From positions 189,572 through 253,571 of the forward strand of contig JBDWUA010000012.1 of the NCBI GenBank assembly GCA_039984715.1: a stretch of 64,000 nt of DNA, given 5' to 3'. Source of the DNA: JABSSA01 sp039984715. Its GTDB lineage: Bacteria > Pseudomonadota > Alphaproteobacteria > Rhodobacterales > Rhodobacteraceae. The position numbers and the translations under genes were made by a program. The notes under the pieces are model-generated. The model saw nothing but the letters and a program-made list of their open reading frames with translations. It was not told the origin of the DNA and searched no databases. Below are positions 43,100-51,717 of this stretch, piece after piece. Numbering within the stretch: the stretch's first letter is position 1; every line of letters starts with the position of its first letter.

Positions 43100-45373
43100 A
43101 TGTCAGATCAACCAAGTCTTCGCGACGCGGCACTCAGATACCATGCCGAACCAAAGCCCGGTAAGCTGGAAATTCGGGCGACCAAACCGTTGGCACATGG
43201 TGGCGATCTTGCTTTGGCATACTCTCCGGGTGTTGCAGAAGCTTGCTTGGAAATTAAGGCCGACGAAGAAACCGCCGCGCAATATACGGCGCGGGGCAAT
43301 CTGGTTGCGGTTGTGTCAAACGGCACAGCGGTCCTTGGGCTTGGCAATATTGGGGCGCTCGCATCAAAACCAGTGATGGAAGGCAAGGCCGTTCTGTTCA
43401 AGAAATTCGCGTCAATCGATTGCTTTGACATCGAGGTCAACGAAACTGACCCGGAAAAACTTGCGGATATTGTCTGTGCGCTCGAACCCACCTTTGGCGC
43501 GATTAACCTTGAAGATATCAAAGCACCTGATTGCTTTGTTGTGGAAAAGCTTTGCCGCGAACGGATGAACATTCCCGTTTTCCATGATGATCAACACGGG
43601 ACAGCAATTGTCGTTGGTGCGGCTGCAACAAACGCGTTGCATGTTGTTGGCAAGTCCTTTGCGGACATCAAGGTTGTATCGACAGGCGGCGGTGCAGCGG
43701 GAATTGCTTGCCTCAACATGTTGCTCAAGCTGGGAGTTAAGCGTGAAAACGTTTGGCTGTGCGATATCCACGGTCTGGTCTATGAAGGCCGCGTCGAGGA
43801 CATGAACCCGTCAAAAGCCGCATTTGCGCAAGCCACTGACAAACGCACATTAGACGACGTGATCGAAGGGGCCGACCTGTTCCTAGGGCTGTCTGGGCCA
43901 AGAGTTTTGACCCAAGATCACGTCAAACAAATGAGCGACCGCCCCATTGTGTTTGCTCTGGCCAACCCAACACCGGAAATTCTGCCAGACGAAGTGCGTG
44001 AAGTTGCACCCGGCGCGATTATCGCCACCGGACGCAGTGATTTTCCAAATCAGGTCAACAACGTCTTGTGCTTCCCGTTTATTTTCAGGGGCGCGTTGGA
44101 TGTCGGGGCAACGACGATCAATGATGAAATGGAACTGGCCTGCATTGAAGGGATCGCAGCCCTTGCCCGCGCAACGACGTCCGCGGAAGCGGCGGCCGCA
44201 TATAAAAGCGAACAATTGACCTTTGGGGCGGATTATTTGATCCCCAAACCGTTTGATCCACGTCTAGTGGGCATTGTCAGCTCGGCCGTGGCAGAGGCCG
44301 CCATGAAAACAGGTGTCGCAAAGCGCCCGATTGAGGACATGGAAGCGTACCGAAGCAAGCTTGATCAATCTGTCTTTAAGTCAGCATTATTGATGCGCCC
44401 TGTGTTTGATGCCGCACGTGTTGAAAGCCGCCGTATTGTCTTTGCCGAAGGGGAAGACGAACGGGTTTTGCGGGCGGCCCAGTCGATGCTTGAGGAAACA
44501 ACAGAACGCCCGATTTTGATTGGACGTCCAGAAGTCATAGAAGCACGGATAAAACGGGCCGGCCTAACCATCAGTTTGGGCGACGACGTGGACAATGTGA
44601 ATCCGGAAAACGACCCTCGTTATCGCGATTATTGGGAAACCTATCATACTTTGATGGCCAGACGCGGCGTCACACCGGACTTGGCCCGCGCCATTATGCG
44701 CACCAATACTACCGCTATCGGGGCCGTCATGGTGCATCGCCGCGAAGCGGACAGTTTGATTTGCGGGACCTTTGGCGAATTCAGTTGGCACCAACGTTAT
44801 ATCAACGAAGTTTTGGGCTCGGCTGAACATCACTCTGTCGGGGCGCTTAGTTTGATCATACTGGAAGACGGTCCGTTATTTGTGGCCGACACATCTGTTC
44901 ATTTGACGCCGACCCCGGAACAGATTGCAGAAATAGCCTCGGGTGCATCGCGCCATGTCAGACGGTTCGGACTGGAACCGAACATCGCGCTTTGTTCGAA
45001 GTCTCAATTCGGGAACCAGACCGATCCGTCAAGTCAACGCATGCGCGACGCTCTGGCAATATTGGATTCAGAAACTCGGGATTTCTGTTACGAAGGCGAA
45101 ATGAATGTCGACACGGCGCTTGATCCCAATTTGCGGGCACGGCTATTTCCGGAAAACCGGATGACAGGCGCTGCGAACGTATTGATCTTTGCACAGGCAG
45201 ACGCGGCCTCTGCGGTGCGCAACATTCTCAAGATGAAAGGCGGCGGATTGGAAGTTGGCCCAATTCTGATGGGCATGGGCAACCAAGCGCATATTGTCAG
45301 CCCCTCCATCACAGCCCGAGGATTATTGAACATGTCGGCAATCGCGGGCACACCAGTTGCGCAATACGGATAG
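43100..45373 (+). CDS. maeB: NADP-type malic enzyme with C-terminal phosphotransacetylase domain
   Basis: A 757-residue two-domain protein. The N-terminal malic enzyme (about 1-420) has AYSPGVAEACLEI, NLVAVVSNGTAVLGLGNIGA and the NAD(P) fold GGGAAGIACLNMLL. The C-terminal half (about 425-757) is a phosphotransacetylase-like domain (RIVFAEGEDERVLRAAQ), known in MaeB as a regulatory, usually inactive part. It oxidatively decarboxylates malate to pyruvate. The ATG at 43100 is preferred to a GTG 3 codons upstream since GGGAAAG precedes it. Confidence 0.95.
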   Translation: MSDQPSLRDAALRYHAEPKPGKLEIRATKPLAHGGDLALAYSPGVAEACLEIKADEETAAQYTARGNLVAVVSNGTAVLGLGNIGALASKPVMEGKAVLFKKFASIDCFDIEVNETDPEKLADIVCALEPTFGAINLEDIKAPDCFVVEKLCRERMNIPVFHDDQHGTAIVVGAAATNALHVVGKSFADIKVVSTGGGAAGIACLNMLLKLGVKRENVWLCDIHGLVYEGRVEDMNPSKAAFAQATDKRTLDDVIEGADLFLGLSGPRVLTQDHVKQMSDRPIVFALANPTPEILPDEVREVAPGAIIATGRSDFPNQVNNVLCFPFIFRGALDVGATTINDEMELACIEGIAALARATTSAEAAAAYKSEQLTFGADYLIPKPFDPRLVGIVSSAVAEAAMKTGVAKRPIEDMEAYRSKLDQSVFKSALLMRPVFDAARVESRRIVFAEGEDERVLRAAQSMLEETTERPILIGRPEVIEARIKRAGLTISLGDDVDNVNPENDPRYRDYWETYHTLMARRGVTPDLARAIMRTNTTAIGAVMVHRREADSLICGTFGEFSWHQRYINEVLGSAEHHSVGALSLIILEDGPLFVADTSVHLTPTPEQIAEIASGASRHVRRFGLEPNIALCSKSQFGNQTDPSSQRMRDALAILDSETRDFCYEGEMNVDTALDPNLRARLFPENRMTGAANVLIFAQADAASAVRNILKMKGGGLEVGPILMGMGNQAHIVSPSITARGLLNMSAIAGTPVAQYG

Positions 45374-45379
45374 TTTTTC

Positions 45380-45411
45380 GATTGGCGTCCGTGACTGAAC
45401 GCGCGCCAATC
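45380..45411 (+). terminator. hairpin after maeB
   Basis: GATTGGCG, 16-nt loop, CGCCAATC, 7 bp after the maeB stop. The long loop and absent T-tract make it a moderate candidate. Confidence 0.4.
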
Positions 45412-45427
45412 GCCCACAACAGCAAAC

Positions 45428-45515
45428 TTTGCAAATCGCAGAGAAATTCGCAGGATGCTGCTAAATTCCAGCGGCTTTGCAAAAATTTGCAGTCACATTT
45501 GAACTTTTTTGCAAA
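45428..45515. promoter_or_regulatory. array of TTTGCAAA sites before prpE
   Basis: TTTGCAAA occurs exactly at 45428, 45476 and 45508, and a degenerate TTTGCAGT at 45486, 2 bp after the second copy. The same palindrome is the recognition core reported for RamB/PccR-type short-chain fatty acyl-CoA regulators (PccR controls propionyl-CoA carboxylase in Rhodobacter). Its place before a propionyl-CoA synthetase gene fits. No such regulator gene lies in the window. Confidence 0.6.
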
Positions 45516-45615
45516 GTCATCGCGATAATCCCACACAATTTTGTAACTGAACACTTGCGGAATGGGCTTTCCGACACGTAACGATTTATCCTGACGTCAA
45601 TCAGGAGATCACCCC

Positions 45616-47508
45616 ATGGGATACGCCGAAGAATACAGCCGCTGGCAGTCCGCGCCGGAAGCCTATTGGATGGATCAGAGCAAAGCGATTGATTGGGTCG
45701 AAGCTCCGAAACAGGCGTTGTATGAACGTGGTGAACATCTGTTTGAATGGTTTGCTGAATCCAAGGTCAACACATGTTGGAACGCTGTTGATCGCCATGT
45801 GGCAACACGCGGTGATCAGGCCGCGATCATCTATGACAGCCCCGTCACGGATACCAAAACCACCATAACATACAAAGACCTTCAAACGCGGGTGGCCCGC
45901 CTTGCTGGTGCCCTGGCTGCAAAAGGTGTGACCAAAGGCGACCGTGTCATCATATACATGCCGATGGTACCCGAAGCTTTGGAAGCGATGCTCGCCTGTG
46001 CGCGTATTGGGGCCGTCCATTCCGTTGTGTTTGGCGGGTTCGCCGCCAACGAACTGGCTGTTCGAATAGATGATTGCACCCCCAAGGCTATTATTGCCGG
46101 ATCATGCGGGATCGAACCGGGGCGCATCATTGAATACAAGCCTCTTCTGGATGGCGCGATTGAGATCGCTGAACATAAGCCCGAATTTTGCGTCATACTC
46201 CAACGCGAACAATATATCGCGACGCTGAACCCTGATCGCGATCATGACTGGCATGCATTCCAAGACGGGGCAACGCCCGCCGACTGTGTACCAGTTGACG
46301 GCAATCACCCGGCTTACATCTTGTACACATCGGGCACGACAGGAGCCCCCAAAGGCGTAGTTCGCCCGACGGCCGGGCACCTTGTCGCCCTGAACTGGAC
46401 GATGAAGAACATCTATAACGTCGATCCGGGTGACGTCTTTTGGGCGGCTTCTGATGTGGGTTGGGTCGTCGGACACAGCTATATTTGCTACGCACCCCTG
46501 ATCCACGGCAACACGACCATCGTATTCGAAGGCAAACCCGTCGGCACACCAGATGCGAGCACCTTCTGGCGAATTATTTCTGAACACAAAGTGCGCAGTT
46601 TTTTCACCGCTCCAACCGCCATTCGCGCCGTAAAGCGAGAAGACCCAAAAGGGACGTTGGTTGAACAATTCGACCTTAGTCACCTGAACGCGCTTTATTT
46701 GGCTGGGGAACGCGCAGACCCGGACACGATCGTATGGGCCCAAGAGATGTTAAACATCCCCGTCATCGATCATTGGTGGCAAACCGAAACTGGTTATTCC
46801 ATCGCAGCAAATCCCATGGGTTTAGAGGCCCTGCCTGTCAAAGTCGGATCGCCTTCCGTTCCAATGCCGGGTTACGACGTACAAATATTGGGCGACGACG
46901 GGCATCCAGTTGCCACTGGCGAATTGGGTGCAATCGCGATCAAATTACCTTTGCCCCCCGGCACATTGCCCACTTTGTGGAATGCGGCAGATCGGTTTCG
47001 GTCTAGCTATTTGACCGCATTTCCCGGGTATTATGAAACGGGCGATGCCGGCATGAAGGACGAGGACGGATACCTGTACATCATGGCCCGCACCGATGAC
47101 GTGATCAACGTTGCAGGGCACCGTTTGTCGACGGGAGGAATGGAAGAGGTTATCGCATCCCATCCGGATGTCGCTGAATGCGCTGTGATTGGCGTGACCG
47201 ATGACTTCAAAGGTCAACTTCCAGTCGGGTTTCTTTGTCTCAACAACGGAACAAACCGCCCTCATGCCGATATAATCGCCGAAGCCGTAAAGCTGGTGCG
47301 CAACCAAATTGGTCCGGTCGCGGCTTTCAAACTGGCGGTGGTTGTTGATCGATTGCCAAAGACACGTTCAGGTAAAATTCTGCGCGGTACAATGGTCAAA
47401 ATAGCGGACAACGCGGAATTCAAAATGCCTGCAACTATTGATGATCCCGCTATTCTGGATGAAATCCGCGATGCTTTGAAAACTATTGGATACGCTTCTG
47501 GCACGTGA
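45616..47508 (+). CDS. prpE: propionyl-CoA synthetase (acetyl-CoA synthetase family)
   Basis: A 630-residue AMP-forming ligase. It has the acetyl-CoA-synthetase N-terminal domain (GHLFEW-type start EHLFEWFAESKVNTCWNAVDR), P-loop YILYTSGTTGAPKGVVR, A5 WWQTETGYSIAANP, GYYETGDAGMKDEDGYLYIMAR and the A10 Lys in PKTRSGKILRG. It activates propionate (and possibly acrylate or acetate) for assimilation. GGAGA lies before the ATG. A TTTGCAAA array precedes it. Confidence 0.93.
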   Translation: MGYAEEYSRWQSAPEAYWMDQSKAIDWVEAPKQALYERGEHLFEWFAESKVNTCWNAVDRHVATRGDQAAIIYDSPVTDTKTTITYKDLQTRVARLAGALAAKGVTKGDRVIIYMPMVPEALEAMLACARIGAVHSVVFGGFAANELAVRIDDCTPKAIIAGSCGIEPGRIIEYKPLLDGAIEIAEHKPEFCVILQREQYIATLNPDRDHDWHAFQDGATPADCVPVDGNHPAYILYTSGTTGAPKGVVRPTAGHLVALNWTMKNIYNVDPGDVFWAASDVGWVVGHSYICYAPLIHGNTTIVFEGKPVGTPDASTFWRIISEHKVRSFFTAPTAIRAVKREDPKGTLVEQFDLSHLNALYLAGERADPDTIVWAQEMLNIPVIDHWWQTETGYSIAANPMGLEALPVKVGSPSVPMPGYDVQILGDDGHPVATGELGAIAIKLPLPPGTLPTLWNAADRFRSSYLTAFPGYYETGDAGMKDEDGYLYIMARTDDVINVAGHRLSTGGMEEVIASHPDVAECAVIGVTDDFKGQLPVGFLCLNNGTNRPHADIIAEAVKLVRNQIGPVAAFKLAVVVDRLPKTRSGKILRGTMVKIADNAEFKMPATIDDPAILDEIRDALKTIGYASGT

Positions 47509-47816
47509 TTGTCTGAAACTTGATTAACATTCAGGACATGCCATCTGATTGACGTCATCGTTCACTAAATTGGTCCATACAGGTTGCAGATCGAATTTCT
47601 GGGCGTCTCAACACGCGGATAATGTCGTGCACGCAAATTTGAAACCGGACGTGCGTGAGCAGGCATTGGGCTTTCACCCTTTGTGACATGGACTGTGCTT
47701 TGGGAACCAATGCGACGTGGGCGTAAATCACAGTTTTGCCTTTGAAACGTGATTTGACACGCGATGGTTGCGTCGCGGACAGTCGGGATGCGTACAATCA
47801 ATTCCGGGGACTCTCT
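47509..47816. other. 308-bp intergenic region
   Basis: Separates prpE from the exported trio. No gene, RNA or convincing terminator was seen. It presumably holds the trio's promoter; GGGGA lies 8 nt before the ATG at 47817. Confidence 0.35.
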
Positions 47817-48272
47817 ATGCGTTTTAAACCCTTATTCCTGACGGCAAGCGCCCTTGTCGCATCGGCCGTTTCTTCATGGGCTGCAGAAGGCAAACCAATT
47901 TCTGTCAAGGGAGAGATCATAGACACATGGTGTTATATGTCCGGGGTCATGGGCCCAACGGACACTGTGGTCGGATCTGCACACCATACCTGCGCGCTGT
48001 GGTGCAGTGCGGGCGGCATTCCTGTCGGACTTTTGGCAGAAGACGGCACGGTCTATATGGTTTTGAAGATCGAGGATGACACGCAACTGGCCGGGGGCGA
48101 AAGTGCGCTGCGACTGGCCGCTCATGTCGTGGAAGCAGACGGAATGGTATACGAGCGCGATGGCTTGAATTATCTGATCGTCAACAAGGTCATCGCGGAT
48201 TTAGGTACGCAAAACCTGACCCACGAAGATTATGGCCATGTCCCTCAGTTTGCGATCAGAAAGCCAAAATGA
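47817..48272 (+). CDS. exported Cys/His-rich protein of unknown function
   Basis: A 151-residue protein with a signal peptide (MRFKPLFLTASALVASAVSS, cleavage near WAAEG). The mature part has VKGEIIDTWCYMSGVMG, then HHTCALWCSAGGIPVGLL, so three Cys and two adjacent His could bind a metal or form a disulfide. A C-terminal strand set reads LRLAAHVVEADGMVYERDGLNYLIV. It resembles the next gene's product in layout. ATGA overlap couples it to that gene, and SCO follows. A copper or thiol-redox role is inference. Confidence 0.7.
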   Translation: MRFKPLFLTASALVASAVSSWAAEGKPISVKGEIIDTWCYMSGVMGPTDTVVGSAHHTCALWCSAGGIPVGLLAEDGTVYMVLKIEDDTQLAGGESALRLAAHVVEADGMVYERDGLNYLIVNKVIADLGTQNLTHEDYGHVPQFAIRKPK

Positions 48273-48835
48273 TGCTTAAACAGATTATTGCTGTCACCGT
48301 CATGTTCGCCTCGTCTGTTTCGGCCCAAGATTTCTCGGCAAATTCCGAGGCGAAAAGCTGGAAATTATACGCTGAAGTTCCCGCCCGTTTCGAGGCGAAA
48401 GTTGTTGATCTTATATGCGAACTGACCGGAGATTGTCCGTCCGATTGTGGCGCTGGAAAACGCCAGATGGGATTGTTGCGCACAGTCGATGACCAATTGG
48501 TTTTCCCGATGAAAAACAGCCAAGCCGCATTCACCGGTGCCGCAGTGGAATTACAACCGTTCTGTGGCCAAGTCGTAGAAGTTGACGGCCTCATGATCGA
48601 CGACCCCGAAATCGGGGCGAACAATGTGTATCTGGTGCAGCGGATCAAGGCGAACGGCGCAGATTGGATCAAAGCCAACAAGTGGACCAAGCAATGGGCT
48701 AAAGAGTTTCCAGAAGCCAAAGGCAAAGGGCCTTGGTTCCGGCGTGACCCTCGGGTGAAAGAAATCATCGCCAACGAAGGTCATCTTGGGCTGGGTTTGG
48801 ACGTCGATAAAACATACATCGAAGAGAATTTTTGA
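48269..48835 (+). CDS. exported Cys-containing protein, paralogue-like to its upstream neighbour
   Basis: A 188-residue protein with a signal peptide (MLKQIIAVTVMFASSVSAQ). The mature part has AKVVDLICELTGDCPSDCGAG (three Cys, CxxxC type), then RQMGLLRTVDDQLVFPM, and a fold-like segment AVELQPFCGQVVEVDGLMI, then NNVYLVQRI. This order of Cys cluster, GLL strand and VEVDG-YLV strands parallels the upstream protein. The C-terminal about 45 residues (WTKQWAKEFPEAKGKGPWF) are extra. It is coupled to the upstream gene and lies 4 bp before SCO. Confidence 0.7.
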   Translation: MMLKQIIAVTVMFASSVSAQDFSANSEAKSWKLYAEVPARFEAKVVDLICELTGDCPSDCGAGKRQMGLLRTVDDQLVFPMKNSQAAFTGAAVELQPFCGQVVEVDGLMIDDPEIGANNVYLVQRIKANGADWIKANKWTKQWAKEFPEAKGKGPWFRRDPRVKEIIANEGHLGLGLDVDKTYIEENF

Positions 48836-48839
48836 CCCT

Positions 48840-49403
48840 ATGCGTAATGTTGTTTTTGCTGGTCTGATCGGATTGATTGGGGCCGCGCCAGCTTTGGCTG
48901 CGGACCCTTTCCTTGCAAACCTTGGCGGGCCGTACGAGCTGACCGACCAATTCGGCAAGGTGCGCACCGAAAAGTCGCCCGATGGCAAAGCCCAGTTGGT
49001 ATTTTTTGGGTATGCAAATTGCCCGGATATCTGCACTGCGGCCCTGCCCCTTATGGCAGAAATCGTCAGCACACTTGAAAAGGACAACGTGGACGTCACG
49101 CCCATCATGATTACGGTTGATCCGAACGTGGATACGCCCGAAACCATGGGCCCGCCTATGGCAAAGTGGCATCCCGAATTTGTTGGGTTAAGCGGTTCGC
49201 CAGAAGCCTTGCAAGTTAGTTATGATGCGTTTCAGATCGAAATCACGCCGTTGTTTCAAGAGCCTACGGGACAATGGATTTTCGCACATGGCAGTTTCAT
49301 TTATCTGCTGGATGAAGCGGGCGAACTTTTGACCCTTGTCCCGCCAATTCTTGGCCCTGACGAGGCGGCAAATATTGTGCGGAAGTATTTACAACCAAGC
49401 TAG
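48840..49403 (+). CDS. SCO1/SenC-family copper chaperone
   Basis: A 187-residue thioredoxin-fold protein. A signal peptide or membrane anchor (MRNVVFAGLIGLIGAAPALA) is followed by the CxxxC copper/redox motif YANCPDICTAA and the third ligand His in IFAHGSFIYLLD, so the full site is present. SCO proteins deliver copper to the CuA site of cytochrome oxidase or serve as thiol reductants. It is third in an exported three-gene operon, with no oxidase gene nearby. Confidence 0.92.
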   Translation: MRNVVFAGLIGLIGAAPALAADPFLANLGGPYELTDQFGKVRTEKSPDGKAQLVFFGYANCPDICTAALPLMAEIVSTLEKDNVDVTPIMITVDPNVDTPETMGPPMAKWHPEFVGLSGSPEALQVSYDAFQIEITPLFQEPTGQWIFAHGSFIYLLDEAGELLTLVPPILGPDEAANIVRKYLQPS

Positions 49404-49405
49404 CC

Positions 49406-50167
49406 TTAGGAAAACTGCTCGCTGATCAAACGTTCTTCAAGCCCATGACCGGGGTCAAACAGAATGCGGTGGATCACTTTTGGTTCTGATCGGATCACCA
49501 CGGATTCCACACCGTGCACCGCGCGACTGTCTGCTTCGGCCATGACGGGTCGTTTTTCTGGTTCAAGCACATCAAACCGCACCGTCGCCGTTTTTGGTAA
49601 CAAAGCACCGCGCCAACGCCGGGGCCGAAAGGCAGCAACCGCCGTCATAGCCAAGACGTCTGATCCAATTGGTAAAACGGGGCCGTGTGCGGAATAATTA
49701 TAGGCTGTTGATCCCGCAGGTGTCGCCACCAATGCGCCGTCGCAGACCAATTCTTCCATCCTAAGGCGCCCGTCTACGGTAATGCGTAATTTAGCGGCCT
49801 GTGGACCTGCACGCAGCAATGAAACTTCGTTGATAGCCAATGCGTCATGTTCGGCGCCGTTTACACAAAGCGCAGTCATGGACAGGGGATTTATCTCTGC
49901 CTCTTCTGCGGTTTTCAAACGTTCAACCAGATCGCTTTCCGAATATTCATTCATCAAAAAGCCGATGGTTCCCCGGTTCATTCCATATACCGAAGCTGGT
50001 AAATGCTGCGTCCCGTGCAATGTCTGCAACATGAAACCATCACCACCCAACGCAACGATGACGTCCGCATCTTCCATATGCGCATCCCCATAACGACCAA
50101 TAAGAGCAGCCCGCGCCGTTTGCGCCACGGGCGTGCGGCTGGCCGTAAAGGCAATTTTCAATGCCAT
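49406..50167 (-). CDS. nadK: NAD kinase
   Basis: A 253-residue enzyme phosphorylating NAD to NADP. The GGDG motif is VIVALGGDGFMLQTLH (about residues 37-52), and NRGTIGFLMNE and DGALVATPAGSTAYNYSAHG are the conserved NAD-binding segments. The length matches short alphaproteobacterial members. It is convergent with SCO with 2 bp between the stops. Confidence 0.95.
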   Translation of the reverse strand: MALKIAFTASRTPVAQTARAALIGRYGDAHMEDADVIVALGGDGFMLQTLHGTQHLPASVYGMNRGTIGFLMNEYSESDLVERLKTAEEAEINPLSMTALCVNGAEHDALAINEVSLLRAGPQAAKLRITVDGRLRMEELVCDGALVATPAGSTAYNYSAHGPVLPIGSDVLAMTAVAAFRPRRWRGALLPKTATVRFDVLEPEKRPVMAEADSRAVHGVESVVIRSEPKVIHRILFDPGHGLEERLISEQFS

Positions 50168-50338
50168 GGCAAAGGTTTCCTATCGTCGTCAAAGTCGCGT
50201 GACAGAAACATATCTCCCGACAAAGCACCAGAGACGCGGTAAAACCTGCACAATACCCCTATTTATCGGGTTTTCGACCAGCTCTGTTTCCGATACGAAA
50301 CACGCCATTCCGCTCTCTGAGTCGCAAAGGAGACCCCG

Positions 50339-51634
50339 ATGAACGCACCACACCGCAGCCCAGGCTTCTTCACCCAAAAAATCGAAGACCGTGATCCCGA
50401 ACTATTCGGCGCAATGCGCAACGAATTAGGCCGTCAACGTGACGAGATCGAACTGATCGCCTCGGAAAACATAGTCTCGGCCGCAGTCCTTGAAGCGCAA
50501 GGGTCCGTCCTGACGAACAAATACGCCGAAGGATATCCGGGCCGCAGATATTATGGCGGTTGCCAGTATGTCGATGTCGCGGAAACACTTGCCATTGATC
50601 GTGCCAAACAATTGTTCGGGTGCGACTTTGCAAATGTGCAGCCAAATTCAGGCAGCCAAGCAAACCAAGGCGTCTTTCAAGCCTTGTTGACGCCCGGCGC
50701 TACCATTCTGGGCATGAGCCTAGATGCCGGCGGCCACCTAACCCATGGGGCAAAACCCAACCAGTCAGGTAAATGGTTTAATGCGGTACAATACGGCGTG
50801 CGCAAAGACACGTTGGACGTTGATTATGATCAAGTCGCGGCCCTCGCAGAGGAACACAAACCGGCAATGATCATCGTGGGCGGTTCTGCCATTCCGCGTC
50901 AGATCGATTTCGCAAAATTCCGCGAAGTCGCGGATCGTGTTGGCGCAGTTTTGATGGCTGATGTGGCCCACGTCGCAGGTTTGATTGCCGCAGGCGTTTA
51001 TCCTTCGCCATTTCCGCATTGTCATGTTGTCACCACGACGACACATAAAACCCTGCGCGGCCCTCGCGGCGGTATGATCCTGACCAACGACGAAGCGATC
51101 GCAAAAAAGGTCAATTCCGCGATCTTCCCCGGCATCCAAGGTGGCCCGTTGATGCACGTCATCGCCGCCAAGGCGGTCGCCTTTGGCGAAGCTCTTGAGC
51201 CGTCGTTCAAAGCCTATCAGGAACAGGTCATCAAAAACGCACAAGCCTTAGCGGATCAGTTGATCAAAGGCGGGCTTGATATTGTGACAGGTGGCACAGA
51301 CAGCCATTTGATGCTGGTCGATTTGCGTCCCAAAGGCGTCAAAGGCAACGCGACTGAAAAAGCGTTGGGCCGCGCCCACATCACTTGCAACAAAAACGGC
51401 GTCCCGTTTGATACGGAAAAACCAACCATTACCAGCGGTATCCGTCTTGGGTCACCCGCGGGCACGACACGCGGGTTTGGTGAAACCGAATTCCGCCAGA
51501 TCGCAGATTGGATCAATCGCGTGGTCGACGGGTTGGCGACCAATGGCGAAGATGGCAACGCCGCCGTCGAAGCTGAAGTCAAAGCAGAAGTCGCAGCACT
51601 TTGTGCGCAATTCCCGCTGTATCCTGACCTTTGA
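50339..51634 (+). CDS. glyA: serine hydroxymethyltransferase
   Basis: A 431-residue PLP enzyme interconverting serine and glycine with tetrahydrofolate. The PLP lysine lies in VTTTTHKTLRGPRGG (about residue 235), and ASENIVSAAVLEAQGS and NKYAEGYPGRRYYGG are family blocks. AGGAGA precedes the ATG. It ends at a strong terminator. No glycine riboswitch was recognised upstream. Confidence 0.97.
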   Translation: MNAPHRSPGFFTQKIEDRDPELFGAMRNELGRQRDEIELIASENIVSAAVLEAQGSVLTNKYAEGYPGRRYYGGCQYVDVAETLAIDRAKQLFGCDFANVQPNSGSQANQGVFQALLTPGATILGMSLDAGGHLTHGAKPNQSGKWFNAVQYGVRKDTLDVDYDQVAALAEEHKPAMIIVGGSAIPRQIDFAKFREVADRVGAVLMADVAHVAGLIAAGVYPSPFPHCHVVTTTTHKTLRGPRGGMILTNDEAIAKKVNSAIFPGIQGGPLMHVIAAKAVAFGEALEPSFKAYQEQVIKNAQALADQLIKGGLDIVTGGTDSHLMLVDLRPKGVKGNATEKALGRAHITCNKNGVPFDTEKPTITSGIRLGSPAGTTRGFGETEFRQIADWINRVVDGLATNGEDGNAAVEAEVKAEVAALCAQFPLYPDL

Positions 51635-51656
51635 TTTCAAAACATAATTTCGTGTG

Positions 51657-51686
51657 AAAAAGGCCGCAAATACGCGGCCTTTTTTA
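51657..51686 (+). terminator. rho-independent terminator after glyA
   Basis: AAAA, then AGGCCGC, loop AAATAC, GCGGCCT, then TTTTT, 22 bp after the glyA stop. Confidence 0.9.
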
Positions 51687-51717
51687 ATGGGTCATCCTCG
51701 CGATATCTAAGTCACGC

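Noticed and set aside
45576..45602. ACGTAACG and TGACGTCAA before prpE as further MerR sites
   Set aside because: Resemble the sites at 22004 and 27121 but lack the paired inverted arms; likely chance next to the TTTGCAAA array.
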